Assembly: GCA_027257055.1 (NCBI GenBank) | Contig: JAPVLO010000003.1 | Coordinates: 12,279,501-12,343,500 of the forward strand | Direction of reading: 5' to 3' | Length of the DNA stretch: 64,000 bases | Source of the DNA: Cephalopachus bancanus | Taxonomy: Eukaryota > Chordata > Mammalia > Primates > Tarsiidae | Part shown: positions 35,451 through 45,765 of the stretch, piece by piece | Layout: every line of letters begins with the position of its first letter | How positions within the stretch are numbered: the stretch's first letter is position 1 | Position numbers and translations under genes: made by a program | The notes under the pieces: generated by a model | The model's input: the letters and a program-made list of their open reading frames with translations, nothing else | Told to the model about the DNA's origin: nothing | Databases searched by the model: none

Positions 35451-37604
35451 CAGCACAGCACAGCTTATGAGGCAAATCGGGCCCTCTACCTAGTTTTCTA
35501 AGTAAAAGTCTTGCTGGAACACAGCCACGCTCATCCATTTGTGTGTTTTCTGTGACTGCTTTCATACTACTACAGTAGCGTTAAGTAGTTGCGAGAGAGA
35601 AGATAGGCCAGCAAAGCTGATGATGATATTCACCACCTGACCCTTTAGAAAAAAAATATGTTGATACCTCATCTAGAGGAAGAGGGAGAAGATGAGTCCA
35701 GAGACAGGGAAACCAGTTAAAGGCTGCCAGCTGCCAGTACAGTGAGGATGGAAAGGAGGAGGGTTATGAGGATGTTAAGAGATAGAAATGCTAGGACTCA
35801 GGGCTTGGTGGGAGGTAGAGGAAGGGTGTCAAAATGACTTCCTGTCTCTCTTTTGGGTGATCAGGTACATGTTGTATCATTGACGGAGAAAGGAAAACAG
35901 GTTTCGGGATGGGGAAAGATGATATACACTTGGGTTTACAACATGTTGAGTTTGAGGCTCCTCAGGGATATCCAAGTAGAGATAACCTCTAGCCAGTAGA
36001 ATAACCAGCCCTGGAGCATCCTGGAGATATTGCTCTAGGGTATGTTATAAGAGGAGATTAAAGTGGTAAGAGAGTGGATACACACAAAAACAGCTGTGGA
36101 AGAAGGATGAAGCTTTGGAAACTCTCCAGAGCTCAGTTAGGGGCAGACAGAAGCCAGAAGAACCCAGGGCCCTGGGGAAGGCTGCCTCCCACCCAGAAGT
36201 TTAGGGTCCTCCTTCCTCTCCCATCAAGACAGAGCAAGGCTGAGGGCTTTGGGGAGCTCTCCATTGCTTCCTAGCTCTAGAAGCACCATTATTTCTACCA
36301 GAGAAGGGTCCCATCTTGAAAGATCTACAAGATTGTATCATTTTCTATATATCACTCCAAGTACTGCTTCGTCAGGTCCTGTTCAAGTGATTCCAAATGT
36401 CAGGATGAAAAATGGACCTGCTTTGTTCCTCCACAGTACCGAACCAGCTTTCTCTTCTTTCATATTATATCAAATTAATTCAATTCAATTAAATATTATT
36501 GGCAAAATATTATCAGTGGGCTCTTGCTCTATCCAGCTAAGGAATAGTCTATATTTTTTCTTCCAGGAACATTTCACCTGGGCCCTGTCCTCAGATCATC
36601 ATCTTAGATCTGAGCTTAGAGGATTAATATATCTCATATATAAACAGATATGATATTTATCACATGATATATAATACACACACACACACACACACACACA
36701 CACTTTTTTTTTGGTCCAACTAACAAACTACTGCTTAAAAGAAGGAGATAGCAAAAATCTCAACATGTTTATAGCAAAACTAAAAATATCCCATGTCTCT
36801 TTACTCTAAATCTGGTGCTCACTTTTGCTCTAGCTCCTTGTCAATGTTCCACTACAGGCCTTCTCTGTCTTGATGTAGCTTTTGAAGACTGTTTCTCTCC
36901 CTGCCCCTCTTGGACTCAAGCCCTCCCTCCACCAGTATGATGTCATGTAGACACACAGGCAGGCATAGTATTACGGTTTCGAGAGGTAGAAAGCGTATTC
37001 TCCTCACCTCTGAATTACCTTGAGCACTTTGGCCACCTGCCCTGCCGTGACTCCTCCCTTGGGAGATGTGATGAGTTATTTGGCTAGGGGAACAGTTGAT
37101 GTTCCATGGTTTCCTCTGGGTACCTTTATCACTAGTTCTGAGCCTGGGATTTGCTTGACTTCTCCTCTCCAACCCCAAACTGGAGTGAGGCAGAGATTCT
37201 GGCTTAATGGGTCTTCTCTGCAAACTTAAGCATTCTTGCCATTTAACTGCTCCAAGGTCAGATGCATTTGGCTCTCACACTAAACCACACACTTCAACAA
37301 GGTTTTATCATTTAAAAGTCATCTTCTGATATCCATCTTGCTGACTTCGTTGTCTGCCTTTCAATTTGTTCCAACTGTAGGTAGAGATCAGGGAGGCAAT
37401 GCACTTTTCAGAACAAACAGAAAGCAGAAATTTTCAGAACAAAAACTCACAGTGTATATCTGAATAAGGCGCAAAAAGGAGAGAGGTTGGCTCTGATGTT
37501 TTGACTTCATGGTAATTTATGTGAGATTCACATGCTTTGTCCCTTGGAGAAAGAGGAAGTCCAAAGAATATTCTCATATTCTATTTGGTTTGGGAATGAG
37601 TCAC
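35451..37604. other. Unassigned DNA with a CA tract
   Basis: About 2.1 kb without a named repeat other than the (CA)n at 36676. Frames at 36249-36653 (+) and 36852-37223 (-) have no domain. Confidence 0.45.
36676..36703. repeat. (CA)n microsatellite
   Basis: About 14 uninterrupted AC units followed by a T-run. Confidence 0.95.
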
Positions 37605-38674
37605 AATCTGGCCCCGGCCTACCTTTCAAAACTCATTCACTAAGGCTGACTGCTCTATAACCAAATTCTCTTTACCCTAAAAGTGATCCAAGCCTCCAAC
37701 TTCCAGGCCTTTGCTCACATGGGTCTTCCCACATCTCCACTCTTAGCCTTAGTATGGGACTCAGTGAGACAGGCCTTGTTTCAGGTCTGAAGAAGACATG
37801 AAGGAGAATGGGCTACCTCAAGACAAACTCTCTGAACTTGCAATAGTTTCCTGAGGCTGCCAGAATCAAGTATCACAAACTGGATGGCTTAAAACATAGT
37901 ATTTATTCTCTCACAGTGCTGAAGGCTAGAAGGCCAAAGTCAAGGTATCAGCAGAACCACGCTCCCTCTGAGAGGTAGAGTCCTTCCTTGCCTCTTCCTA
38001 GATTCTAGTGGTAGCCTGGCTACTCCTTGGCCCACAGCAGCATCACTTTAATCTCTGCCTCTGCCTCTGTTGTAACTTGGTGTTCTTCCTTTGTGTGTGT
38101 GTGTGTGTCTGTATTTTCACATGGCATTCTCTTGCTATAAGGACACCAATCACATTGGACTAAGGACCTCATCTCAACTTTGATTACATCTGCAGAGACC
38201 CTATTTCCAAATACAGTAGTTCCCTCTTATCCACTGGGGATACATTCCAAGACCCCCAGGGGATGCCTGAAATTGTGAATAGTACCGAACCTGGTTGCCA
38301 TCGATAAGAACATGTTTCTGTGTATGCTGTCTACACACAAACTTAATGCCTTTTTCAACTTAACAAAGCACTTATCACACACTGGGGCACTAACTTTTGG
38401 AGTTTGAGGTGTAACAGCAAAGCCAACATAGATTTCTTTATCCTTTCTCACAATTTCAAATGAAATTTGTTTCTACCGTAGATCTTAGCAACCTCAAGTT
38501 TTTCCCCCCTTATTAAGTCAAATACTTTCACTTTTTCATTTAAAAGAAGCACTTTATAGCTTCTCTTTGGTGTATCCAAACTGCCAGCATCACTACTCTT
38601 GCACTTTGAGCCATTATAAAGTAAAATAAGGGTAATTTGAATACAAGCACTGAGATATTGCGACAGTTGATCTT

Positions 38675-39251
38675 CTGAAGGGGAACCCCCAAAGACCTGG
38701 AATTATTTTGCGGGGACTCTCACCTTGTAGTACACTTGGAATTTTTTCCTCTGGATCAGATGGTCAACCGGTTTTTTTTTTATCTGGAAGCTTTGAGAAG
38801 GTTGCATCATGATTTGCAGAAGATAAGTCCTGAGTTATGGCAAAAAGTGACTGGTTATTCCACTATGACAATGTACTTGCCCACACCGTGCTGAGTATTC
38901 AGCAATTTTTGTCCAAAAATAGCATGTTCCCCATGCTCCACCCTCTCTATTCACCTGAACTTGTCCTGAGCGACTATTTTTTGTTTCCCTGGATGAAAAA
39001 AGTCCTGAAAGGAAAACATTTTGCCCATGTGGAAGAGGTGAAGCAAACAAACAACAATAACAACAAAAAGCAAAAGCACTAAAAGGCATCAAAATTGATG
39101 AGTTCAAAAACTGTTTTGAATGGTGGAAAAACATCTCGATAGGTGTACTGCATCAAACGAAGAGTAATTTGAAGGTGACTAAAGTTTAAACATGTAAGAG
39201 TAAATATACAATTTTTTATAAATACATTCCTTTTGGGGGGGGATGTCCTCA
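38675..39251 (+). mobile_element. mariner copy 3, deletion class 2, in Tigger
   Basis: 577 bases with termini TGAAGGGGAACCCCCAAAG and CTTTTGGGGGGGATGTCCTCA. A TA follows on the right; on the left it has mutated to TC. Unlike copies 1 and 2, it retains the transposase region before the first catalytic aspartate (AGAAGATAAGTCCTGAGTTATG), while the 5' part is joined at another point near CTTGTAGTACACTTGG. It is therefore an independently deleted derivative of the same mariner. Confidence 0.9.
38837..39082 (+). pseudogene. mariner transposase catalytic-domain remnant
   Basis: The frame contains WLFHYDNVLAHTVLS and then LYSPELVLSDYFLFPWMKK. The aspartate of YDNV and the aspartate of LSDYF are separated by exactly 34 residues, which is the D34D spacing of mariner transposases. 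The usual HDNAPAHT reads YDNVLAHT and the usual SPDLAPCDFF reads SPELVLSDYF, so the two metal-binding aspartates survive but neighbouring residues have decayed. The N-terminal DNA-binding part and the first catalytic D are deleted, and a frameshift precedes the block. Confidence 0.88.
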
Positions 39252-39740
39252 TATGTCCAAGGCAGTTAGTAAGGGACTAACAGCAGACAGCTTATACAGT
39301 GTGAATATGCTGACCAAAGGACCAATTCATGGAACAAAGGGACAATTGAAAGGGATAGAGAAGGGCACTGAAAGACTTCACCGCACTACTCAGAGGAGTG
39401 TGCAATTTAAAATTTAGGAATTATTTATTTCTGGAATTTTCCATTTAATATTTTTGGGCTACTGTTGACCACAGGAAACTGAAACCATGGAAATCAAAAT
39501 TATGAAAAGAGGAATTATGAATAAGAAGGGAATACTGTAGGATCCCAGGAACTAAGGGTTAGGATTTCAGCAGATCTTTTTGGAAGACACAATTCAACCC
39601 ATAATAGGTCTCGTTCACTTTTCAAGGCTCAGTCTACCATCATTCGGGGAATGCTCCCTGGTGCCATAACCAGATGGAGTCCTTCCTCCCTCTGCCCTTC
39701 CAGGAATCAGTCTCCATCTTTTGATATGTATATTAGTCTC

Positions 39741-40579
39741 CCTCATGGATGTGGTAATTTGGGAGAAATGGCAGAGAATTAGTGTGCACAAGGGGAAGAA
39801 AATGTTAATTTGGGCTCATAGATACCACTTTATGGTTTGCATAGCTTCTCACAGCCTACAGAGTGTCTATATTCATTCCTTGGCCTGGCCTGAAGTTGCA
39901 GAGAGATCTCTGGCCCTGGGATTCCTGTCGCAGAATCCAGGATTGAAAGAAAGTACTGGCATAAATTTGCCACAGCTGGTCAGGAAAGCTCTGGCCAACA
40001 GATGCCCCATGGGTTCCCCTGTGGTGTGAGCCTCAGCCTGCCTGCCCAGCCATGGAGTGTCCTCCCACTGATTTCTCTGGATATCGCTGAATCCAGAAAG
40101 TGGGCTATTCAAGAGCAGTATGTGGCTTGGCTGAGTCAGGCCCACTTCCTTTCCCCATCCTAGTATTTATGGCTCCTTGCAGCAAACCAGTTGGCAGGCC
40201 CGGGTGGCTTCTCCACCTACATTCCTAAGCCACACAACTTGGCCAAGATGAATACCTGCAGCCTTGCCTCCAGTGCTGGAAGGTGTTTCAGGAAGTTTTG
40301 CTGCCCCCTCAGAGGGCAGCATTTGATGGCCTGGGCTGAATCCTGGATACCCACAAAGCCTCCAAATTGCAGCCACTATTTTGGCCCAGGCCACAGGGCA
40401 GGAGGATGTTTGTCATCTAGAATGCATCAGAATTGGATTCACCTGTGTTCCAAATCTCAGCTCTGTTCTTTAGGCAAGGTTCTGGCCTCAAAGTCACATA
40501 GCTCTCTAACTCTCTGTGACTAATCTCATGTTAAAAATGGGCTCAATGGCAATTTCCTTGCAGCATTATTGGAAGGCAG
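39741..40579. other. Unassigned, comparatively GC-rich DNA
   Basis: Open frames occur on both strands at 39721-40523 without recognisable domains. The base composition and lack of stops might reflect an unrecognised LTR, but I cannot assign it. Confidence 0.4.
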
Positions 40580-40700
40580 TTTAGTAGCAAAGAGCAGGTG
40601 TTTTAGAATCAGGCAGCCTGCAATTCAAACTCAGATCACCAGCTTGTAGCAAATCACTGACACCATCAAGCTTTGGTCTCCTCAGCTGGACCACTGTTAG
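40580..40700 (+). repeat. MIR SINE fragment
   Basis: GAGCAGGTGTTTTAGAATCAG, CAGCCTGCAATTCAAACTC, TAGCAAATCACTGACACC and AAGCTTTGGTCTCCTCAGC follow the MIR 5' half. Confidence 0.65.
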
Positions 40701-40878
40701 TAAGGACAACTGTATTCATTTCCTATGGCTGCTCTAACAAATTATCACAGACTTGCTGGCTTAAATGATGCAAATCTATCTGCTTCCATCCAGTAATAGA
40801 GGTTTGAAGTCTGAAGTCAGTTTCACCGGGCTGAAACAAGGTGTTGGCAGTACTGTGTTCCCTCCAGAGGCTACAGGG

Positions 40879-41400
40879 AGAATCCAGTTTTTTGGGATTT
40901 GCAGTTTCTTTTCTCTAAGGAGAATCCATTTCTTGTTCTTTTCTAGATCCTTGCCTCTAAGGAGAATCCATTTCTTGTTCTTTTCTAGTTTCTTTATTCT
41001 AGGGAAAATCCATTTTCTGGTCTTTTCCAGCTTTTTTTTTTCTCTAGAAAAAACCCATTTCCTGGTATTTTCTGGCTTCTTTTCTTTAGGAAAATTTCAT
41101 TTCCTGATCTCTGTTTCTTTTTCTCTGGGGAGAATTCATTTCCTAGTTTTTTTCCATTTTCTTTTCTTTTCTTTTTTTTAGTTTTTAAACAAAGTTTATT
41201 TGAGAAAAAAGAGGGAAAAGAAAGGGAGACATGCCAGAGCTGGCATGGGCGAAAGAAACTGCCCCAGCTTCTTTTCTTTAGGGAGAATCCATTTCTTGAT
41301 TCTTTTCTAGCTTCATTTCTCTGGGGAGAATCCATTTCCTGATCTTCTCTGTTTCTTTTCTCTAGGGATAATCCATTTCCTGGTCCTTTTCAGCTTCTCC
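40879..41400 (+). repeat. 42-bp minisatellite within the LTR
   Basis: About ten copies of a unit built on GGGAGAATCCATTTCCTGG followed by TCTTTTCTAGCTTCTTTTCTC. Starts of the GAGAATCC-like word fall near 40879, 40920, 40960, 41003, 41046, 41089, 41130, then 41281, 41323 and 41364, so the period is 41-43 bases. The period is close to a multiple of three, so a forward frame (40765-41181) stays open as a 14-residue repeat with the motif RIHFLFFS; this is a by-product and not a gene. The parent word is part of ordinary MaLR LTRs. Confidence 0.88.
41161..41279 (-). mobile_element. Short retrocopy of an mRNA-like 3' end
   Basis: Interrupting the minisatellite is about 100 bases read on the reverse strand: CAGTTTCTTTCGCCCATGCC, then TTTTCTCAAATAAACTTTG, then TTTAAAAACTAAAAAAAAAG. 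An AATAAA signal (reverse at 41195-41200) lies about 15 bases before an A-tail, and CTTTTCTTT flanks both sides (41161-41169 and 41271-41279) as a possible target duplication. These are the marks of L1-mediated retroposition; the source transcript is not recognised. Confidence 0.6.
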
Positions 41401-41879
41401 AGCAGCACTCCTCAGATTGTGGCCTGCCTCTCTGTTCATCTTCAAAGCTAGGAGCAGAGCACAGCATCTTCAGATCTCTCTTCACTTCTACTGTCACATC
41501 ACCTTCAGCCTTTTGGGTCAAATCTCCCTCTACCTCCGAGTATAAGGACACCTGTGATTGCACATAGGGCCCAGCAGGATAATCCAGGATTCAATCCATC
41601 TCCATATCCTTAAGATCACATCTGTGAAGTCTCTTTTGTCATGTAAGGTAACATTTTCAGATTCCAGAAATTTGAACCTGGTACTCTTTGAGGACCATAA
41701 TTTCATCTAGCATGACATTAAAAATATGTGTTAACCAATATAGAATGGTGCGGACACTTCAGCACTATCCTCTGCTTTCTGGCCTCATGAGAGGGGCAGA
41801 AGCCAATCAGGGAGATCAGATGAGAAGCTATTTACTAACCAAGTTTGAACTATTTCATATTTTAACACCAAGGCATACC

Positions 41880-42012
41880 AGCTAAATATGAACCTTGCTA
41901 TTAGTAAATACCTCAGAGGGCAATTAGTATGATTAGATTCCACAATCTATGTTAGGTGCTAAGCATAATACCTGGCATACAGTAAGTGCTCAGTAAATGC
42001 TAGCTATTAACA
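41880..42012 (+). repeat. MIR SINE 3' part
   Basis: TTAGGTGCTAAGCATAATACC, TGGCATACAGTAAGTGCTC and AGTAAATGCTAGCTATTAAC are the standard MIR 3' phrases. Confidence 0.75.
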
Positions 42013-42021
42013 TTGCTATTA

Positions 42022-42339
42022 ATAGTGAGCTGGCGATCGGGTTCGGTGGCTCAGCCTATAATCCCAGTACTTTAGGAGGCTGAGGTGAGTGGATTGCCTG
42101 AGCTCACAGGTTTGAGACCAGCCCAGGCAACTTGACGAGTCCTTGTCTCTACAATAAATACAAAATTAGCTGGGCATGGGAGCGCACACCTATAGTTTCA
42201 GCTACTGGGAAGGCTGAAGTGGAAGGATTGCCTGAGCCCAGCAGGTTGAAGCTGGGTGACCATGAGCGTGCCACTGCACTCTAGCCTGGGCGACAGAGTA
42301 AGACTTCAACTAAAAAAAAATACATATATAGTGAGCTGG
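42022..42339 (+). repeat. Lineage-specific Alu with 12-bp target duplication
   Basis: A dimeric Alu at 42034-42327 between identical ATAGTGAGCTGG repeats (42022-42033 and 42328-42339). A box TGGCTCAGCCTA at 42047-42058 and B box GGTTTGAGACC at 42119-42129 are the family forms with single CpG-type or G-to-A changes. It has the CTACAATAAATACAAAATTAG linker and ends TTCAACTAAAAAAAAA. Confidence 0.94.
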
Positions 42340-42999
42340 TGCTTCCCAGGGATCTGAACTGTGTTCTGAGTGGACAAATTCTACCAAAGATAAGAACTCC
42401 CCTGCCTCCAGGTTGCCTCTCCATTGCCCTTTCAGGCAGCATAGGTACTCCAGCATGCTTGGCCCTGGCCTTCTTGGATACCAGTCATCCACATTCTTCT
42501 CTACTTCCTTCACCTTCCTCCTGGATACACTTTCACTCTGGGATACCCCAGCTTCAGGACTCAATCTTTCTTTTTGTAGTTGGAACTCCAGTCAGAGAGT
42601 TGGGTCAATATACTCATTCATCAGCCCCCAGTTTGCCCAGAGAGTAAATTATGCTTCCCACTTCCTCATCTACATATGATGTACATTGGCCAAGAATGCA
42701 CTAGATGCTTCCAACAGCCTGGGAGATGGCCAAGCATCCTAGCCTGGAGCGTGTGCACTGGAGCCAGGCTCTGGCAATGGCAAGAAATCCCCTGCTGGAG
42801 CGTTCAATGCTCTGAACTAACTGGCCAAGCCTGGATGAGGGACCCAGGCCTCAGACATCCATGTAAGCTGACTGTGAACTTACTCCAAGGCAACAGCCAT
42901 CTCATAAAGCCAAGTAGATGTGGGCCTACCGAAATCCTCTTTTCGAGGAGGAGAGCTCCAAGCATCCCTCAGGGCTGATGGCCAGTTCATTTTTTCTTT
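42340..42999. other. Unassigned DNA with overlapping chance frames
   Basis: Three forward frames (42339-42647, 42413-42679, 42580-42978) overlap in different phases. No domain is seen and no splice structure is clear. Confidence 0.45.
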
Positions 43000-43307
43000 C
43001 TACTTTTTTTTTTCTTTTTAGAGACAGGTTCTTGCTCTGTCATCCAGGCTGGAGTGCAGTGGCGTCATCGTAGCTCACTACAGCCTTGAACTCCCAGGCT
43101 AAAGTGATCCTCCTGCCTCAGTCTCCCAAGTAGCTGGGACTACAAGCACATATACCACTGAGCCTGCCAAATTACTTTAATTTTTGTAGAAACCGTGTCT
43201 CACTTTGTTGTTGCCCAGGCTGTTCTCAAACCCCTGGCCTCAAGGACTTCTCCTGCCTTGGACTCCCAAGTGCTGGGATCACAGGTGTGAGTTATCATGT
43301 CTGGCCT
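43000..43307 (-). repeat. Alu (AluJ-like), reverse
   Basis: TTTTTAGAGACAGGTTCTTG, CATCCAGGCTGGAGTGCAG, TCCCAAGTAGCTGGGACTAC, GCTGGGATCACAGGTGTGAG. A dimer in reverse with a TTTAATTTTTGTAGAAACC linker; moderately old. Confidence 0.9.
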
Positions 43308-43414
43308 AATCTTTAAAGTTTAGCTCTCCAATCACCCTCTTCAACTTTTTCCCCATCTAATAGTTAAGAGTGCCTGGGTCAGAAACTTTGCCAGGATCTG
43401 GAAATCCAAATTCA

Positions 43415-43570
43415 ATGATAATAGCTACTGTTTATGAAGTGGTTGTTATGTGCTAGAGAAGGTGCTTACATCAACCTTTCAATTATAATAAGATGCAGGA
43501 AATGAGACTTACACAGGTTAAGTAACTTGTAAATGGTGTTGCCAAGTCTTCCACTCAGGATGTCAAGCCT
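43415..43570 (-). repeat. MIR SINE, reverse
   Basis: TAATAGCTACTGTTTATGAAG, GTTATGTGCTAGAGAAGGTG, AGGAAATGAGACTTACACAG and GTTAAGTAACTTGTAAATGG follow the reverse MIR core. Confidence 0.7.
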
Positions 43571-43851
43571 CTTTGTTGTTTCCTCCCATAATTCCATACT
43601 GCTTGTGAATAAAGTACAATCCCTGCTCTCAGAAGGTTTAGTCCAATGGGAAAATGCTTTATGATTGACTAGCTAGCTGCACCCTCCCACAGTCTGAGCA
43701 AGGCAGTAGGACCATGGAGAATAGAGGACCGCTCTTCTATGCCCAACAATGAAATGTTTCCAAGGACATCGCCTTGGATATCCTGTCCAGCCCACACAAT
43801 CCCTCCCCACTGCCCCTTCCCACTGCCTGGACCCAGGAAAAGGAAGAGTTA
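43571..43851. other. Unassigned DNA
   Basis: Nothing recognised. Confidence 0.5.
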
Positions 43852-44045
43852 AGATTAGGGTTGTCAGATTTAGTGAAAAAACAGCAGGGTGTCCAGAACA
43901 GTTAGTATTAAAATTCAATTCGAATTTCAGATAAACAACAAATAAAGATTTGTATATGTTTATCCCAAGCAACATTTGAGATATACTTATATAGAGTTTT
44001 TATTGTATGTATGAATATTTCCTTTATTTTATTTGGCAACTCTGC
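43852..44045. repeat. Palindromic DNA-transposon relic (MITE)
   Basis: The left arm begins GGGTTGTCAGATTTAG and the right arm ends TTATTTGGCAACTCTG, which are inverted copies of a TTGCCAAATTTAG-type terminus. Inside, ATTTCAGATAAACAACAAATA and GTTTATCCCAAGCAACATT are usual for an ancient palindromic MITE whose name I do not recall with certainty. Confidence 0.6.
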
Positions 44046-44629
44046 TTGGAATGGATGCCTAGGCAATTAGGGTTCTGGGAAGAGGCTTAAGCTAAGCAGG
44101 CCTAGATTGGAGGGAGCAGCATTCACTCTGTGGTTGACTTCCAAGTGATTATGTGAAATTCAGATAAGTGGCTAAAAAGCCAGAGCGAAAGGATAATAAG
44201 GGAGACTCGGGTTATGTGCAATAGAAATCGCAGGCTCTGGCCAGTCAGAAGGGCCGTATTCACACAAGAACCTTCCAGAAAGGGAGAGGGGAAGGGATGT
44301 GGGAGTGACTGACAAAGCAGCAACGGGCACACAAAGGAGGCAGCACAGAGGAGGCAGAGACGGACTCTGTGTGGCTTCAGGGTCTCCTGGAGAAAGCAGC
44401 AGTGCTCAGAAGCAGAGCTCTTCTGAAGAGTTATGGTCACCAGGAGGATAGGGTAGAGTGATGGGGGGGTGGGGCAGGCATCCTGGGCAGAAGAAACCAT
44501 TCACAAATGCCTTCTCTGTTTTTTTTTAAACCCACGCTAGCCTTCTTCCTGTCTGGTACTTGCTGTAATGCAAAAACATATCCAAGAATCAGCTTCATAA
44601 TTCCAAGTCACATCAGCACCACTTCCCAG
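44046..44629. other. Unassigned DNA
   Basis: A reverse frame at 44123-44500 (125 codons) has no domain and is rich in Leu/Ser from pyrimidine-rich codons; treated as chance. Confidence 0.45.
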
Positions 44630-44780
44630 CGATGTGACCTGGACACATTTATAGGGCATTTCTGAGTTCAGCCTTTTTCCTTTATGAAATGGGATTCACA
44701 GGGCTGCTGTTCACATTAGATAAGAAAATGCAGATACGACTTTACAAAGTACTGCTGTGAATGCTAGCACTTATGGCAGT
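44630..44780 (+). repeat. MIR SINE, diverged
   Basis: GTGACCTGGACACATTTATAG, TTTTTCCTTTATGAAATGGG, CAGGGCTGCTGTTCACATTAG and TTTACAAAGTACTGCTGTG follow the MIR middle and 3' part. Confidence 0.55.
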
Positions 44781-45586
44781 AAATGCTCAGTGTCTCCTGA
44801 ACAAATGTTGTTTTTTTATTTCCTCTCTTTTCATCAAAAACATGTCAGGATCTTAAATCCCGTTTATGAATCAAGTCTTTGGCTGCTTTATCATTCCTTT
44901 GCTCTTTCCGTTGGAGAAGAGGATAATCGAATGATTTGAAGAGGCCAGATTCCCCCGGCTCCTGGTTTCTGTGGTCGTTTGGGGGAGTCGCTTTGGCTCT
45001 CAGCAGCACACTGGGCACTATTACATAATTTCCTAGAGCAGGATCTTATATGAGATGGCCCCTTAGTGCATAACAGTTTTGAGGATGAGGTCAAGCAGGG
45101 ATTATTGGTGTTAAAAAGAAATTATGTGGAAAGGCAGAGGTGGGGGCCAAGACAGTGGGGAGCCAAGAAAGCAGGAGGTGGGAAGGAGGGACAAGGGGAG
45201 AAGGGAGGGAAGAAGAGAGGAGGTAGGCTATTCTAGGATCTGGTTACTTTCTGCTTGCAGGTTGGCGCCTTTGGGGACTAAGACAAGTGATTTGAATTCC
45301 ATGAATCATTTCTCTGATGTATAAAAAAGAACAGACCCTATTTACAGATGGGCGGAGCTGATGGTTATCACAAAGCATTGGACATTGTACTCTACCTATG
45401 TAATGCCTTACATTACACATTATCCAACTGGAACGTCAAATGACTCTGAAGAGGGCAGAGGAAAGAGCGTATTTCAAAGTCCTAAGATCCAAAACTGCAA
45501 GGACTCTAGCTAAAGGGGTCAGAATGGAATTTTTCAAGGAGAGTGTAAGGTGAGATTAGGTAGACAGGCACACAGAAGGCAGCTTA
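44781..45586. other. Unassigned DNA with a purine-rich tract
   Basis: Positions about 45128-45230 on the + strand are almost all A and G (GGAAGGAGGGACAAGGGGAG is typical), which could form triplex or G-rich structures. No gene is recognised. Confidence 0.5.
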
Positions 45587-45765
45587 GCAGTCTTCAACCC
45601 TGGCATCTCCTAAGAATCATCAGGGGAAGGTTTGAAAAAGTACCAGTGCCCAGGTCCCATAGGTAGAGACCAGAATATTTAGTCTGAAGTGGGATCTAGA
45701 CAAAATAATTTTTTAAGAGCTCTCTGCCCCCCTGACCCCAGGTGACTCTAAAGTCTCCTGGGTCT
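45587..45765 (+). repeat. MER5-type hAT MITE relic
   Basis: CTAAGAATCATCAGGGGAAGG, AGTACCAGTGCCCAGGTCCC, ATATTTAGTCTGAAGTGGG and GACCCCAGGTGACTCTAAAG parallel the MER5 phrases AGAATCACCTGGAGGG, TGCCTGGGCCCCA and CAGGTGATTCTAA. Confidence 0.65.

Larger units (their letters stand above)
38214..39537. mobile_element. Tigger (pogo-type) element, split by mariner copy 3
   Basis: Bounded by TA at 38212-38213 and 39538-39539. Inverted termini are CAGTAGTTCCCTCTTATCC and GAATAAGAAGGGAATACTG. After removing the mariner (38675-39251) about 750 bases remain, with CCAAGACCCCCAGGGGATGC near the left end and GACCACAGGAAACTGAAACC near the right, both typical of Tigger2/MER2-type elements. No transposase frame is left. 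Confidence 0.88.
37838..39605 (-). mobile_element. MaLR LTR (MLT1-like), reverse, split by Tigger
   Basis: Left part 37838-38213: AGTTTCCTGAGGCTGCCAG, AAACTGGATGGCTTAAAAC, GAAGGCTAGAAGGCCAAAG, ATTACATCTGCAGAGACCC. Right part 39538-39605: TTAGGATTTCAGCAGATCTT and GACACAATTCAACCCATAATA. Together they make one full solo LTR in reverse. Confidence 0.85.
37605..39740 (+). repeat. L2 3' region, apparently split by the nest
   Basis: Left part 37605-37745: CTGGCCCCGGCCTACCTTTC and TTCCAGGCCTTTGCTCACATG. Right part from about 39606: TTTTCAAGGCTCAGTCTACC and GGAATGCTCCCTGGTGCC. These are consecutive phrases of the L2 3' end, so the LTR-Tigger-mariner stack probably inserted in an L2. About 90 bases at 37746-37837 do not fit, so the join is only probable. 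Confidence 0.5.
40711..41690 (-). mobile_element. MaLR LTR (MLT1-like), reverse, with internal expansion
   Basis: Left end: TGTATTCATTTCCTATGGCTG and CTAACAAATTATCACAGAC. Right end: TTTGGGTCAAATCTCCCTC, GTATAAGGACACCTGTGATTG, GCAGGATAATCCAGGATTC and AAGATCACATCTGTGAAG. These are the two ends of one reverse LTR of normally 370-450 bases. Here the middle has grown to about 980 bases because the GAGAATCCATTTCCT region is tandemly amplified (40879-41400) and carries a small retrocopy. Confidence 0.8.

Noticed and set aside
40765..41181. 138-codon repetitive ORF as a protein with HFLFFS repeats
   Set aside because: It is the forward reading of a minisatellite with a period near 42, which stays open as a matter of arithmetic.
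42339..42978. Three overlapping forward ORFs as exons
   Set aside because: They occupy different phases over the same bases, with no domain and no consistent splice sites.
44123..44500. 125-codon reverse ORF with Leu/Ser-rich product
   Set aside because: Pyrimidine-rich composition explains it; no signal peptide plus domain architecture can be defended.
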